64,000 nucleotides of DNA, from NCBI GenBank assembly GCA_900155495.1, contig FTLJ01000037.1, positions 1 to 64,000 of the forward strand, read 5' to 3'. The notes beneath the pieces are model-generated. The model worked only from the letters and a program-made list of their open reading frames with translations, did no database searches and was not told the origin of the DNA. A program made the position numbers and the translations under genes. Position 1 is the stretch's first letter; every line of letters begins with the position of its first letter. This stretch comes from Porogramme epimiltina. Taxonomy: Eukaryota > Basidiomycota > Agaricomycetes > Polyporales > Polyporaceae. This document shows positions 21,107-32,574 of this stretch, one piece after another.

Positions 21107-23164
21107 TTACCTCGACTCATCCTCCCTCCAACTCTCATCCCACCCTCCACTCTTGGACGCCACCCCCGTCGCAGACAACCCTGTCAGGTCGTCCCTCGCC
21201 GTCTTATACCCCGCATCCTCGCCGTCCATCCCCATCGACAACGCTCCAATGCCGCTGTCTCCTCCCTCCTCATCTCCACATATGCTTTCCAACACAGATC
21301 CCATCTCGCTCTTCGTTTCTTCCGGAATCACACACAACGGCATGCCAGGGATATGCGCCCGCATGCCGCTCATGACACCTGCGAGGCCTACAAACTGATC
21401 CGGCGTGCCCCAGCCGAACGTACAGCTCCCAGGGCACAAGCTCGGCGATGGCTCCGAGCCATCGTCGCTCAAGTCGCCTACGCTCCCCACGGCAGGGCTA
21501 GGCGGAGGGCTGGAGGTTGCCGAGCAGCTGTCGTTGACCAGACCAAGACCGAGGCCGATCCCAAGGGCGTGCGAGACGGCGTCGACGTCGAGCTTCCCGT
21601 CTTTGTCCACGAGGGTATCAATTTCCCAGCTGGCTTCCTTTGACGAGACATCCGTGAGCGCTGTAGAAGAGACTTGTACCCGCGAAGAGAGAGAGGTTTC
21701 TCCTGTACCCGGAGAGGGTGCAGGACTAGATGCGGTGGAGTGTTGACGCGGCGTAGACTTGAGAATGGACCGAGGCATAGCGGGACTGAGACCAGAGCAG
21801 AAGGCAGGGTCTTGGGACGAAGGCTTCCTCCGCAGATCGGATGGATCACTAGCTCTACGGTATCTGCCATCAGGGGCGACATTTCCTGAGGCCGTCGAGG
21901 CATAATCGAAGAAAGTCGGCACGCCCATAGCCGGGCTCTGGTGCGTAGGGCTCTGGAGTAGATCAGACAGGCGATTCCTTTCCGCATAGTCCCAGACGTG
22001 AGGCGAGACGACGCAACTTTCGGGGCGAATTTTGGGTGTATGAGTGGGTTTCGGGACCGGGATGCTTGGGGCCGCTGGGGAATGGAATACTGCTAGAGAG
22101 AGGGAACCAGGGGAGCCGACAGAGGCGGCACTAATAGAGAGCATGGATGAGGTAGCCGAGGTTGCTTGCCGCTTCCTTAGCAAGGTGAAAGGTGTAGTGG
22201 AGGACGAGGATGGACCGCGCGGAAGGGGTGAAGTCAATGGAGTGAAAAAGGGGAGAGCTGTATATGTAGATAGTGAGTAAGATGGAACCCCGAAGCAGAG
22301 GGGGTGATACGAACAGGAATCGGCAGATGAAGAGGATTTGTCCAGAACGGAGTTGGTTGTTGAGATAGATTTGTCGTTGACAAGGAGGATGGGTGGACTG
22401 GAAGGCATTTCTCCAAAGGAGAACCGCACAGATTGGGTGGTTTGCGTAATTGTGAGGGACCTCTGCCGCCCAGACAGACGAGGGGACGTAGGAATGTGAG
22501 CGGTAGGAGGAAGTTGCAGGGGAGAGTGGAGGATGGCGCAGTCGGGAATACCGAGGAAATCGTGTGAAGGAGGTAGCTGGATCTTTGACGGATCGACAAG
22601 AGAGACCGATAAGAGACGAGAACGAGTGGTGTAGCGAGAATTTGTTGAGGAGTAAAGAGTGCTTGTGTTTGCGGGCCTTGACCTGAACGATTCGTCCGGC
22701 GATGGACGACGGGGTCGTGCATCTTGAGTAGCCAGCCGAAGCGTACCATTAAGCCTGCACGAGATGGTCGTCTCCCAGTCCGGGGACCCAGAGAAGCCAA
22801 CGAGGTAGGGCTGGAGGGTGGTCAAGAATGCCGCAAAGCGAGAACGAGGGACTACCGGCAGTGCAAGAGATGAAGAGAGCGACGTTGGATCCACCAGGGA
22901 AGGTTTGGAAGGAGCGGAGATGCCGTGGGCGTGTATGGATTGGCCTCTGCGGTAGCGGAGGTACGCATACTTGAATCCAGCAAGGATGGGCAAGGGAAGA
23001 AGACCGAAGGCAATTGCCAGTGGATGGAAGGCGGGACTCGCGGGTGGTGTCGAGGTCGTTCGGACGCCATGGACGGGGGCAGCCGAGACTACGGAGAACA
23101 TGACCGAGGCGAGCACGAAGCACGCCGAGCTTGACCAGCACGCGAGCTGACCGGGTGTCGCCAT
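21107..23164 (-). CDS. Unrecognised Ser/Pro-rich protein with signal-peptide-like N-terminus
   Basis: A single intron-free frame of 685 residues from the ATG at 23164. The N-terminus (CFVLASVMFSVVSAAPVHG) looks like a signal peptide or first membrane span, and a second hydrophobic segment (HPLAIAFGLLPLPILAGFKY) with a basic flank follows. The remaining 600 residues are low-complexity, Ser/Pro/Thr-rich and probably disordered; a late acidic part contains DTLVDKDGKLDVDAVSHALG, which resembles a fragment of an EF-hand without being a convincing one. I recognise no domain. The frame stays open upstream with ATGs at 23194, 23251 and 23335. I chose 23164 because it gives a clean signal sequence and leaves 195 bp for a shared divergent promoter. 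Membrane-anchored or secreted protein of unknown function. Confidence 0.6.
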   Translation of the reverse strand: MATPGQLACWSSSACFVLASVMFSVVSAAPVHGVRTTSTPPASPAFHPLAIAFGLLPLPILAGFKYAYLRYRRGQSIHAHGISAPSKPSLVDPTSLSSSLALPVVPRSRFAAFLTTLQPYLVGFSGSPDWETTISCRLNGTLRLATQDARPRRPSPDESFRSRPANTSTLYSSTNSRYTTRSRLLSVSLVDPSKIQLPPSHDFLGIPDCAILHSPLQLPPTAHIPTSPRLSGRQRSLTITQTTQSVRFSFGEMPSSPPILLVNDKSISTTNSVLDKSSSSADSCSYHPLCFGVPSYSLSTYTALPFFTPLTSPLPRGPSSSSTTPFTLLRKRQATSATSSMLSISAASVGSPGSLSLAVFHSPAAPSIPVPKPTHTPKIRPESCVVSPHVWDYAERNRLSDLLQSPTHQSPAMGVPTFFDYASTASGNVAPDGRYRRASDPSDLRRKPSSQDPAFCSGLSPAMPRSILKSTPRQHSTASSPAPSPGTGETSLSSRVQVSSTALTDVSSKEASWEIDTLVDKDGKLDVDAVSHALGIGLGLGLVNDSCSATSSPPPSPAVGSVGDLSDDGSEPSPSLCPGSCTFGWGTPDQFVGLAGVMSGMRAHIPGMPLCVIPEETKSEMGSVLESICGDEEGGDSGIGALSMGMDGEDAGYKTARDDLTGLSATGVASKSGGWDESWREDESR

Positions 23165-23359
23165 TGTCGGGGAGGGAGAAGAAGTGGTGAGCATGCTCCG
23201 ACTCGCACGCGTCCATGATCTCGTCTTTCTGCGGCTGCTCCGGCCCGCCATAGACGACTTGAGTTGGGTTCCCGCTTTGGCTCTCTCCAGGCTTCCTCCA
23301 AACTCCCACCACACCCACCTCAAGCTTTGGCCCATTCACTGACAGCCCACCGTCAAGTC

Positions 23360-25005
23360 ATGGCATCCGGCGGGCACTCTCCTTTGGTCTCTGACGCAAG
23401 CAGTCTTGGTCGTCTCCGCTCCTCCGTTGATCCTCAGCTACCCCAAGGTTCAAGTGTCTCCTCTCTCGCTCTCACCTGTAGCTCAGGGACTGTGTCTTCT
23501 CTTGCTACGCACAATGGAGACTACCGTACCGGCCGCACCCCCACTCGGACTAAGACAATGCGCACAAAAGACATAGAGAAGTCTCCGGAGCCGCATCGCT
23601 TCCATCTTGTACCCCATGGACAGTTTTCTTCCCCATCTGCTGTCAACAAAGCGCGGCCTCCCACTCCACAGGCATACAGAAACCATGACCGTGCAGAGAC
23701 AGATGGTTCTTTCCCGCGCAGGAACATCCCCTCACTCGCGGATTCTAATGTAGGCATCATCGGTCCCACCCATATCTGTCGCTGAGGAAAGATTCCGTTC
23801 GTCTTCCACAGGAACTATGTCCTTCTGAGCTCTCCTACGACAAGAGGCACCCTAGACAATCTGCGATTGAAAGTAGCGCTTCAAACGGGCCTCACTCTTC
23901 CTTCGATCCAAGCACCTCTTTCGACTTCCAATCTGCCGCCTCTGAAGCTTCTTGCGCCTCTCTCACTCTAGTTCATGACTATCATACAAAGTCTAGTCAT
24001 CTCGCCTCATTCAAGCTTTCCGGAGAACAGCATGCCTTTGATCATGAACCCTCCTTCACCTCCCTGGCTCCCAAGAATCTCACGCGTCCTTTGAGGACAC
24101 TTGATTCTCACGACGGTCTATCCCATCTTCACGATCCCTCTACCTCCATGGACTCTATCGTCGCCACCATCTCCTCCCGGGCCAGCTCGCCTATCTCGAT
24201 TCCAAGTAGCACCCGCGCCACGCCTAGCTCCAGCATTCAAACCCTAAACCTAACCCCTAGTTCCAGCCTCAACTTCGGCCGGCGCGTGACTCTCGCCGCA
24301 AGCCCCTCCTCGCTGCGCCTTCAATGCCCCCCATGCCCCCCGCGCAAGTTTGCACACCGCCGCCAAGCGATCTACGCCGAGGACGGGCTGCACGTCTCCC
24401 TCCCCCAGTCCGACTCACACACCTCTGTTCGCGGCGTGGCGTCCTCGCGTGGACACGCGTATACTGCCTCCGAGGACTCCCCAGGCTCGCGAGGAGCACT
24501 GCAATCGACGTGGTCGATGTCGACATCCGCCGCGAGCTCCATTCGATCCAATCTCAGTGAAGACGCCCCCTCCCAGCCCATAGACTACCGCACACGCAGC
24601 TTCAGCTCTGGTCTGCGCAGAAAACTCGAGCTTACGCCCCTCTCGCTCGGCGGAGACCTTCCGCAGCCCTTCGTAGATCTAGACGACAGCCCTGCTTTCC
24701 AGACGAGCACTCCTGCGAAACTTCGTGCCCCCTCTCGCCGTCCGCGGGCTCACTCCCTGGCGCCTCGTCTTCTTGGTCCCAACCCTGCTGGTGGAGCTAG
24801 CTTACTGCTCGATCCGTCTGCTCTTCATCCTGGTTCTGGCTGGCTTCCCCTCCGTATCATGAAGAAGCAAGGCTCGGTTGCTCATGAACTGCCAGAGCCT
24901 TGGGAGCAGTCCAGGCGCCCTCTCATCATCGAGGAATTACTAAACGAAGTGAACAAGGCGATCGCGGAGTGGGGCTGGTCCCGTCCTTCGGCTGATTACA
25001 TGTAG
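23360..25005 (+). CDS. Unrecognised Ser-rich protein
   Basis: Exons 23360-23749 and 23812-25005 join in frame to 527 residues. The sequence is dominated by Ser, Pro, Thr and Arg and is probably disordered. The only ordered-looking part is the C-terminus (PLIIEELLNEVNKAIAEWGW). No domain, signal peptide or membrane span is evident. It is divergent from the equally unrecognised minus-strand gene, so the two may share a promoter. It could be a regulatory or phosphorylated cytoplasmic protein, but that is only a guess from composition. The start is the first ATG of the frame that continues through the spliced exon. Confidence 0.6.
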
Positions 25006-25108
25006 TAGGTTGTAGGAACAGGGATTGGCCCGCATTCGTCGTATACACATGTAGATTTGTTGGTAGCACTCGAAATTGTAAACAAGGAGTGGATCATTGT
25101 TGCTAAGC

Positions 25109-27035
25109 CTAGTGTGCCGCTACAAGTCGCCAATCTCCACCGAGTACGTCTGACCACTCGAATACCTCCTCTGCCATTTCGTCCTCGTCTTCCACAGGCC
25201 CGCCGAAAGAGATAACGGCAGCGCTAGCTTCAGAGACTGGTTGCACAACCATCTGGTCTCTACACTGCTGTATACGCCCAACGTGGAGAAGCATTTCTGG
25301 GGTCAGAGTAGCCATATTAATCCCAAGGGCCTGTGTATTCTTTAAGACTCGGTCGTCGACTGAACAAAAGGCTACACACCTTCCACGCGACCGTGAACCC
25401 GATGGCCACTTGTGACTTGTCAGTCACTCTTCTCAGCGAACTCCACTGCGCCTCGACAGCTGCACGTTCCACCGACGCTTTCCCCGAGGCCGTAGCATTT
25501 GTCGACGCGACACTAGCCTCCATCTGGATGACCGCCGCTGCCTCATCGTCGTACGGTAGCCCACCCGCGAAAGAATCTTCTTCCGCCTCCCACGTCTCCT
25601 CCACACGCTTCTTTTTCTTCTTGTTCTTCCCCTTCCCCCTACCCGACCACATTCCCTCTTCCACATCCACACTCGTAACGAACAGATTCGGAGGAGTCAA
25701 CCCGAGCTCCTGCTTCTCCGACGGCGGGATCAACCTCGGCCCCTTCGCCCTGCTGGGAGGCCGTGATACCTCAAGTGCCCGCGAGTGCGTTTCCAATGCC
25801 GTCTCCGCTACCATCGCATCGGGGTCGTCGGGCACGACCTCGGTTGAGAACACGATCTTCGGCGGGACGCCCTTGTGTAACGCATCCTTGAACCCGCGGC
25901 GCTTGTTTTTGTTCTGCAGCGACGCCATCATGAACAGCGGGGCCTCCGCCGGCTGCCCGCTCCTGCTGTCTTCTTCGTCCTCTTCGTCAGCCCTCTCCTT
26001 GCCCTTTCGCTTCGACGGGCCCTGTAGCGGAATTTCAACCTCCGGCTCCACAAAAGGCGTGCCAGAGGCGTGCGCAGGTTCGTGGGTGCTCGCGCGTGCC
26101 CCGAGAGGGATGTCATTGACACTCGTGGGCTCGACGGTCAGCGCGATGCGTTCATACATCTTCTTGCGACGGCGGCGGATGTTACGGCTGTGTGTGGATG
26201 GCTTCCCTAGCCCTGGGGGGACGGGTGGCGAGGGGTGTGAGCTGTGGTAAAGTCAGCGCGACAGGGAGGTGGATGCTTAACGCAGGAACACACAGTTCTG
26301 TTGACACGGTGTGCGCCTTGGAGGCAATCGCAAATTTTTTGAGGACAGCATCTGCAGACTTTGCTCTTGCATCCGCGGAAGATGAGGCCGAGGAGGAAGA
26401 CGAGGATGAGGAGACGGATGAAGTGTCTGAGTCCGAATCCGAGTCTGAATCGCTCGAGCTAGTGTCGGAATCTGAATCTGAACTAGAGCTTGAGGAGCTG
26501 CTCTCCGAGTCAGAACTCGAGCTTGAGGAAGATTGCGCCTGCGGGGCTTGACGTTTTGCGTTGGCTGTCCGCAATGGTTTCGAAGCAGCCGTCTCTTCAG
26601 TCTTGGTACGTTTGCGGGAGGGGCTACCAACTTCTGTGTGCAGTATGAGACCGGCAAGGAATGAGGTGTAGCCGGGAAGACAGACCTAATGGAGAAGCTT
26701 TCCGCTTGTGCTGTGGGGGAGGGGAAGCCCGCTTAATGCTGCAGAGGGAGTAATGGGCTACTATGAGAGCCCTTCATAGGAGGTGGAAAAAGCGGCGAGG
26801 GAGGCACGCACACTATGAGATCCCCATCGCGGACTAGGTCTATCGGGCTCGAATCGAGAAGCTGAAAGTCGTCCAGCAGAAGGACGAGGTCTTGAGCGCG
26901 GAGGCGTGCATGCCTGAATGGCTGAAGATCGGCGCAGAGACTGATTTTGAGGTCGTGAATGGTGGAGAGCACGCCGGGGCAGAACCACGCTTTGAGAGGA
27001 GGGAGGGGCGCGACGGCCTCGAGTTTCACGCGCAT
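25109..27035 (-). CDS. Coilin (Cajal body protein)
   Basis: Five minus-strand exons (27035-26814, 26731-26686, 26633-26294, 26241-25380, 25330-25109) give 563 residues. Coilin is the scaffold of nuclear Cajal bodies, where snRNPs mature. The N-terminal self-association domain is visible: MRVKLEAVAPLPPLKAWF, then LVLLLDDFQLLDSSPIDLVR and DGDLI, the beta-grasp pattern of coilin. Next come a basic SRKRTK patch and a long Ser/Asp/Glu repeat tract (about residues 120-175), like the acidic serine patches of animal coilin. GLGKPSTHSRNIRRRRKK matches the box before the C-terminal domain. The C-terminus, with LGINMATLTPEMLLHVGRI and an acidic tail, would be the Tudor-like domain. Orthology is by pattern across all parts and is fairly secure. 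Intron 3 uses a weak GTGTGT donor. Confidence 0.85.
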
Positions 27036-27281
27036 TGGACGCGGGGGCGGGGTGGCTGCCTGGGGAAGACGTAGAGGGGACTGGGAGCCTCGGACACGGC
27101 GAAATGGCTCACGTGGGATGAACGCATGGGCGCCTGGAGACACGTCCAGCGCATCGGCTACGACGACCCCGCGCCAGCGAGTCCGCCCACTTTCTCTGCC
27201 ACGCCGACGTGTCCTCCCACTCTCCGTCTCTCCTTTGTACTCTAGCTCGTCGACGATCCTACACGCCCACCCCCGGCCACC

Positions 27282-29743
27282 ATGGCCAACTACAACTATG
27301 ACGAGTCCGGCAACATGGCCGCGTACTTCGTCCTCACCTTCCTCTCCATCTTCCTCGTGCCTTACACCCTCGCTGCCTTCTCCGCCACCAGTGCGTCTTC
27401 TCATCTTCGCCAACAGCCTATCTTTCTGACACGCAACTCCAGAACCGCCCCAACTCTCCGGTTGTCAATGCAAGCAATGCGCCGCTCAGCGAGAACGTAT
27501 CCGCAAGCGAGAGCGCGGCTCTCTTCTTTCACCTAAACTCCGGAGGAGGTTCGTATGCCCCCAAGCTTCCTCTTGGCTCAAGCCTCATCTTCTCCCTGCT
27601 GTTCATAGGACATCCATACTCCTTGTGGGCTGGTCGATCGCCGCATTCTTTGCTTACAGGATCGCAACCACCGAGAACGTTAACAAAATCTATGATCCCT
27701 TTGAAATCCTCGGCATCAGCTCGGTATGTCCATAATCATGGCATGACAGTCCCAGGTCCCCTCAACGAGTTCCCCTCTAGAGTGCCACTACCAAGGATAT
27801 TAAATCCCATTACAAGCAGCTTTCTCGTAAATTGTGCGTATTCCATCCGAATATCCGTTCCACGGCTCGCTTGGTACTGATCGCTTGCGTACGTTATAGC
27901 CACCCCGACAAGGTCAAGCTCGGCGTAAACCAGACAATGGAAATGGTCGAGGCCAAGTTCGTCGAGCTCACCAAGGCATACAAGGCGTGAGTGGTCATCA
28001 TATGCACCGGAGACCTTTCTCGCGCCGTTTTTCGTGTGCTGATAGGGCACCCCTTCCTAGATTGACTGACGAGACCATTCGTCAAAATTGGCTCAATTAC
28101 AATAATCCCGATGGACGCCAAGAAGTTTCCATGGGCATTGCGTTGCCAAAGTGGATCGTGGAGAGCAGCAACAATATCTGGGTTCTTGGTGTTTACGGGA
28201 TCATCTTTGGCGGCGCGCTCCCCGCTATGGTGGTAAGTAGCCATTTTTGCCATGATAGAAACGTAAGATATTCATTTCTCATTCTTTAGGGTCGTTGGTG
28301 GTTCGGGAACCGGGAGAAGACCAAGGACGGTGTCCATGTTCGCAGCGCTGCCGTTTTCTTCAAAAGCCTTACCGAGGAGTCCGGTATGGATGACGTTACG
28401 AGCTCGCTCAGCAAGTCGTTCCAGTGGGAGCTTTCTTCCAAGATCGCCAAGGCCGACGCGGAGCTCTCTCAGCTCGAGAAGCAGATCAGAGAGAAGCTAG
28501 ACGGCAAGTGGGATGACCTCGTCAAGCTTGCAGGAGCCTCTGGAGAGTTTGAGAATCGTCGGAAGGCGTTCATCCTCCTGTACGCTCATTTGTTGCGTCT
28601 GCCTGTGACGAACGTCACGCTGCAGAAAGGTCAGTCTCCCCGTCTCATATTATTGCCACTCAACGCGTTCCTAATCGTGCCATAGCGCAAACCGAGATTC
28701 TCTTGCAAACCCCCGTCCTCCTCAACTCCATGCTCAACATCACGATGTCACGGAACTGGCTCCTCCCTACCATTGCAGCGATGCGTTTGCACGCATACAT
28801 CACGCAAGCCCTTCTTCCCGGTAACAGCGCCCTGAAGGCTGCCCAGATCCCAGGCGTCTCGCCCTCGGAGGCGCCAGGGCTCTCGACCTCCGAGTCCAAC
28901 GACTTCTCCGCCGCTGTCGCTTCCCTCTCCAAGTCGGACTCGTCGTCACTACCCGATGCCGAGAAGGCTCTTGAACGCCTCGGCCAGACTGAGATTGTGG
29001 ACGCATCCTTCAAAGTCATCGGCGAGCGTTATGTCACCCCGAGCTCGTTCGTGCATCTCGTCGTGAAGTTGCGCGTCGCGCCCATTGGCAAGGACGGGCA
29101 CGTGGCGCAGATCCCGAAGTCGGGCAAGGACACTGAGAAGCGCGACAGCGAGTTCCTGATGAGCAAGAAGGACATGGAAGACTTGCCTGGCGGCAACCAC
29201 CTCAACGGTTATGCCCACGCACCATATTGGCCCGCGGTGAGTGCCCTCAGACACAGCGTGACACACATGTACTCATAACTTTCGCAGAACCGCAAGCCTT
29301 CATGGTGGGTGGTACTCGCCGATGTCAAGTCCAACAAGGTCGTCGTTCCGCCGATGAAGATCACAGATGTGCCCGCCGCCGATCCTGCCCACGGAGCTGA
29401 CTACCGCGCATACAAGATGCAGTTCCAGGCTCCACAGAACGTCGGACTTTTCACGTGGAAGGTCTTCATCGTCTCAGACACATTCGTCGGTGACGAGGCC
29501 GTGCACGACATCACGCTCAAAATCGACGACCCGTCGGTGCTCGCCGCGGATGACGCAGCGAACGCAAACGCCGAGGATGAGATCTCGGACCCCGAGGAGG
29601 ACTCGCTCGCAGGCCAGATGGCGCTCATGCGCGGTGGCTCGGTGAAGAAGCGGCCCGAAGACGAGGAGAGCGATGACGAGAGCAGTACCGACGAGGAGGA
29701 CGAGAAGGGTGATGACGATGATAGCAGTAGCGACAGCGATTAA
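27282..29743 (+). CDS. SEC63: ER translocation protein SEC63
   Basis: Nine exons (27282-27390, 27443-27548, 27609-27723, 27781-27833, 27900-27986, 28061-28232, 28290-28629, 28686-29236, 29288-29743) give 662 residues, almost exactly the yeast length. SEC63 is an ER membrane J-protein that recruits BiP to the Sec61 translocon. Seen are an N-terminal YDESGNMAAYFVLTFLSIFL membrane span, a second span (SILLVGWSIAAFFAY) and the J domain (YDPFEILGISS to FHPDK, with the HPD triad). A third span (WVLGVYGIIFGGALPAM), the Brl/Sec63 region and a strongly acidic C-terminal tail (DDESSTDEEDEKGDDDDSSS) follow. Domain order is complete. The start ATG sits in a good CACCATGGCC context. The gene lies 246 bp from the divergent coilin start. 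Confidence 0.93.
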
Positions 29744-30591
29744 TCGAGTGCGTTCTTTGGCGGGTCTCGGAATTAAGTTATTGCCGCTTCTCCTCGTTTA
29801 CCCACCACCAGAGTGATCTCAAGCACGTCCTCGTTTGACCAAACACGCCGCCAGCTCAACGGCGTGCTTCTGTCTGTAAACTGGGCCTCTCGTCATGCTT
29901 GATTCCGTTTGGTCTGACCTCCAAGTCTCAAGTCGAGCTCTTAAGCATTCAGGCTAATCAGGAAAGACCTTCCCATTTTTCTCTGGATAAAGAGACACAA
30001 GTCAAACAACCTTCATGCTGCTGCATCATACTGGTCAGCGAAACTCGTATACGAGGCAGCGAGTGTCATCCGTGGTGGCCGCCCCTTCTTATCGGTAGTC
30101 GTAAATCATGGCGGTCAATCTTGACCCGCTTCCCCAGCTAAGAGGCACTACAAGTCTACCTTAACGTGAGGCCTAGTAACCTTGGCGAAGCTAAATGCAC
30201 ACACACATATCTTTCCCTAAGCTCGTATCTTTCTAGTACGTGACCAGTCACATAGCCCGTGTGCTGTGTGCGTCGCGCGAAAGACGTGATTGTTTGAAAT
30301 CCGTTGCCGAAAAAAGCACACGCAGATTGTAGCAGTAGGAGATCTTCATCTTATGTTTTCAACGGCATACAGGTTGTTACGCCAGAAGTGCACCATAGTG
30401 ATAGGCGTGAATAATTTGCAAGGAAACATCTGCGGATTTACTCCGCGTAAATTTTGACAAAAACCGACCGGAGACCATGAGCATGGAGCAATGTGAGAAG
30501 AGGCGAGTCCCAACTAGCTACGTCGTAAGGAACATGAGGGAGACGAAAGCATGGAAGACAAAAGCATAGACACGGAGCACGTCGATCCTCC
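29744..30591. other. Convergent intergenic region, no gene seen
   Basis: About 850 bases lie between the convergent SEC63 and nucleolin-like genes. The region is AT-richer than coding DNA. No tRNA-like fold, conserved frame or repeat was recognised by eye; a small nucleolar RNA cannot be excluded without a covariance search. Confidence 0.45.
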
Positions 30592-32574
30592 TTAATCGAA
30601 GGTCTTCTTGACGCCCTGCGATTGTGCAATGGCACCAGTGCGTGCGCTTCCGCCACGTCCTCCGCCGCGGCCGCGACCTCCGCCACGGCCTCCACCACGG
30701 CCACCGAAGCCGCCACGGTCACCACCGAAGCCGCCACGGCCTCCAAAGCCGCCACGGCCTCCACGACCTCCACCGCGGCCACCGCGATCACCAAAGCCCT
30801 ACAATACCGTTAGTTCGCGTCTCCACGCAAGAAAGCCTGGCTGGTAACTTACCCGGCCACCGCCACGACCGCCGCCGCGACCTCCACCGTTGTTGTCCCT
30901 CGGCTGGGAGTAGTCAAGACGAATGGGACGTCCACCGATTTCGGTGCCCGACAGACCCTCGAACGCCTTCTTGGCTGCGTCGATGTCGGTGAATTCAACG
31001 TACCCGAAACCCTTGGGGTTGCCCGTCTCCCGGTCAGTCGGCAGTCTAACGTTCTTCACGTCTCCGTACTCGCTGAAGGTCTCCCAGATGCTGTCCTCGG
31101 TCGAGTCGAACGACAGGTTGCCCACGAACAGCACCGCACTAGGCTCGCTCGGGGTGTCCCCGAACTTACCCGCCCGAGCCTCGCGCACAGTACTCTTGTC
31201 CTTCTCCTCGGACTTGTCGACGTTGATGGGCCGCCCGTCAATCTCCTTCCCAGAGAGCTCGAGAGCCTTCGCGACTGCATCCGTGCTGGAGAACGTCACG
31301 TACCCGAACCCGCGAGAGCGACCGGTGTTACGGTCCATCTGGACGCGCGCCGACACGACCTCACCGCACTCCGAGAACTCCTGTGCGAGCCAGTCGTTGT
31401 CGACGTTCCACGAAAGGCGGCCGACGAAGACTGTCTTGGTTTCGCCCGTCTCTGCCGCAGCAGCATCGCCGTTGGCCATGCGGACCTTTTTGGCCGGAGC
31501 AGCAGAGTCGTCCTCGGCCTTTCTCTTGCCTGCACCAAACATTAAAGAGCGAACGGGGCTACTGCAACCAGGCTTACTCACCCTTAGTAGCCGTGGAAGC
31601 ATCGCCCATCTTAACGTCCCCGTCCTCGTCCTCGGCGTCAGAATCAGAGTCAGAATCAGAGTCGTTCTCCTCGCTGCTGCTGGATTCCGCCTTCTTCGCG
31701 GGTGCCGCCTTCTTCACAGGCGCAGCTTTTGCAGGAGCTTCATCCTCAGACGAGCTCTCCGACGACTCTGACTCCGACTCAGAAGCGGCCTTCTTGGACG
31801 TCGCCTTGACCTGGGCGGCCTTGGGCTTCTCGTCCTCAGACTCGGAGTCGCTACTCTCTTCCGACGAAGAGCTATCGCTCGCAGCAGCCGCCTACGTGCT
31901 GACCATCAGCGTCCGTATCTCTGAGTAACAAAGCTTTACATACCTTGCCATTGGCGGCCTTGGCTGCAGGCTTCTCGTCAGACTCAGACTCGGACTCCTC
32001 ACTGGAGCTAGAATCCTTTGCAGAGGCCTTTGCGGCAGGTTTGGGCGCAGGCTTAACCTGCAAGGATAGTTTACGACATGGTAGATACGGTGGTGAGCGG
32101 GAACAAACCTTGCCGTTGGCCACAGGAGCATCGCTCTCGGAGTCCGCATCGGAGTCGGAATCAGAGCTCTCAGAGCTTGATTCCTTTGCCTTTGCCTTCG
32201 TGGGGGCCTTGGCCTGTGGAGACAGAAAGATATAAGGAGATGACAGGGCGTTTGTGAAAACGAAACGCACGGTGCCATTAGCCTTAGGCTTGGGCTTTTC
32301 ATCCTCGGACTCGGAGTCCGACTCTGAGGACTCCTCACTGCTGCTCTCAGCCTTCTTGCCCTTCTTCGCCTTGGACTTGGCCTGTGAGAGACGATGACAA
32401 CGAAGTCGCAATGATTGATACAATATAACAGACCTGCTCCTTTGCCTTGGCTATAATCTCCTTGGACGAAAGGGGGGTCTTAGCGACGGCCTTCGCCGGA
32501 GAAGGAGCAGCCTTCTTCGAGGGGGTAGACTTTGCAGCCTTTTTGTCTGCCTTCTTGTCGGTAGCCTTTGCCAT
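30592..32574 (-). CDS. Nucleolin/Gar2/Nsr1-like nucleolar RNA-binding protein
   Basis: Seven minus-strand exons (32574-32434, 32381-32271, 32213-32109, 32057-31944, 31891-31582, 31529-30853, 30798-30592) give 554 residues. Known relatives act in pre-rRNA processing in the nucleolus. The N-terminal half alternates Lys/Ala-rich and Ser/Glu/Asp-rich blocks. Two RNA-recognition motifs follow, with RNP1-like SRGFGYVTF in the first and PKGFGYVEF in the second and RNP2-like TVFVGRLSW and VLFVGNLSF. The C-terminus is an RGG/GAR domain of about 60 residues, typical of Gar2 and Nsr1. Exons 2, 3 and 4 are 111, 105 and 114 nt, all phase 0, and each encodes one acidic serine block ending in NGT or NGK at the splice junction, which suggests exon duplication. 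Confidence 0.92.

Noticed and set aside
26390..26560. Ser/Asp/Glu repeat tract read as a separate acidic protein on the plus strand
   Set aside because: It is the complement of the serine-rich coilin exon; the minus-strand frame connects to coilin domains on both sides.
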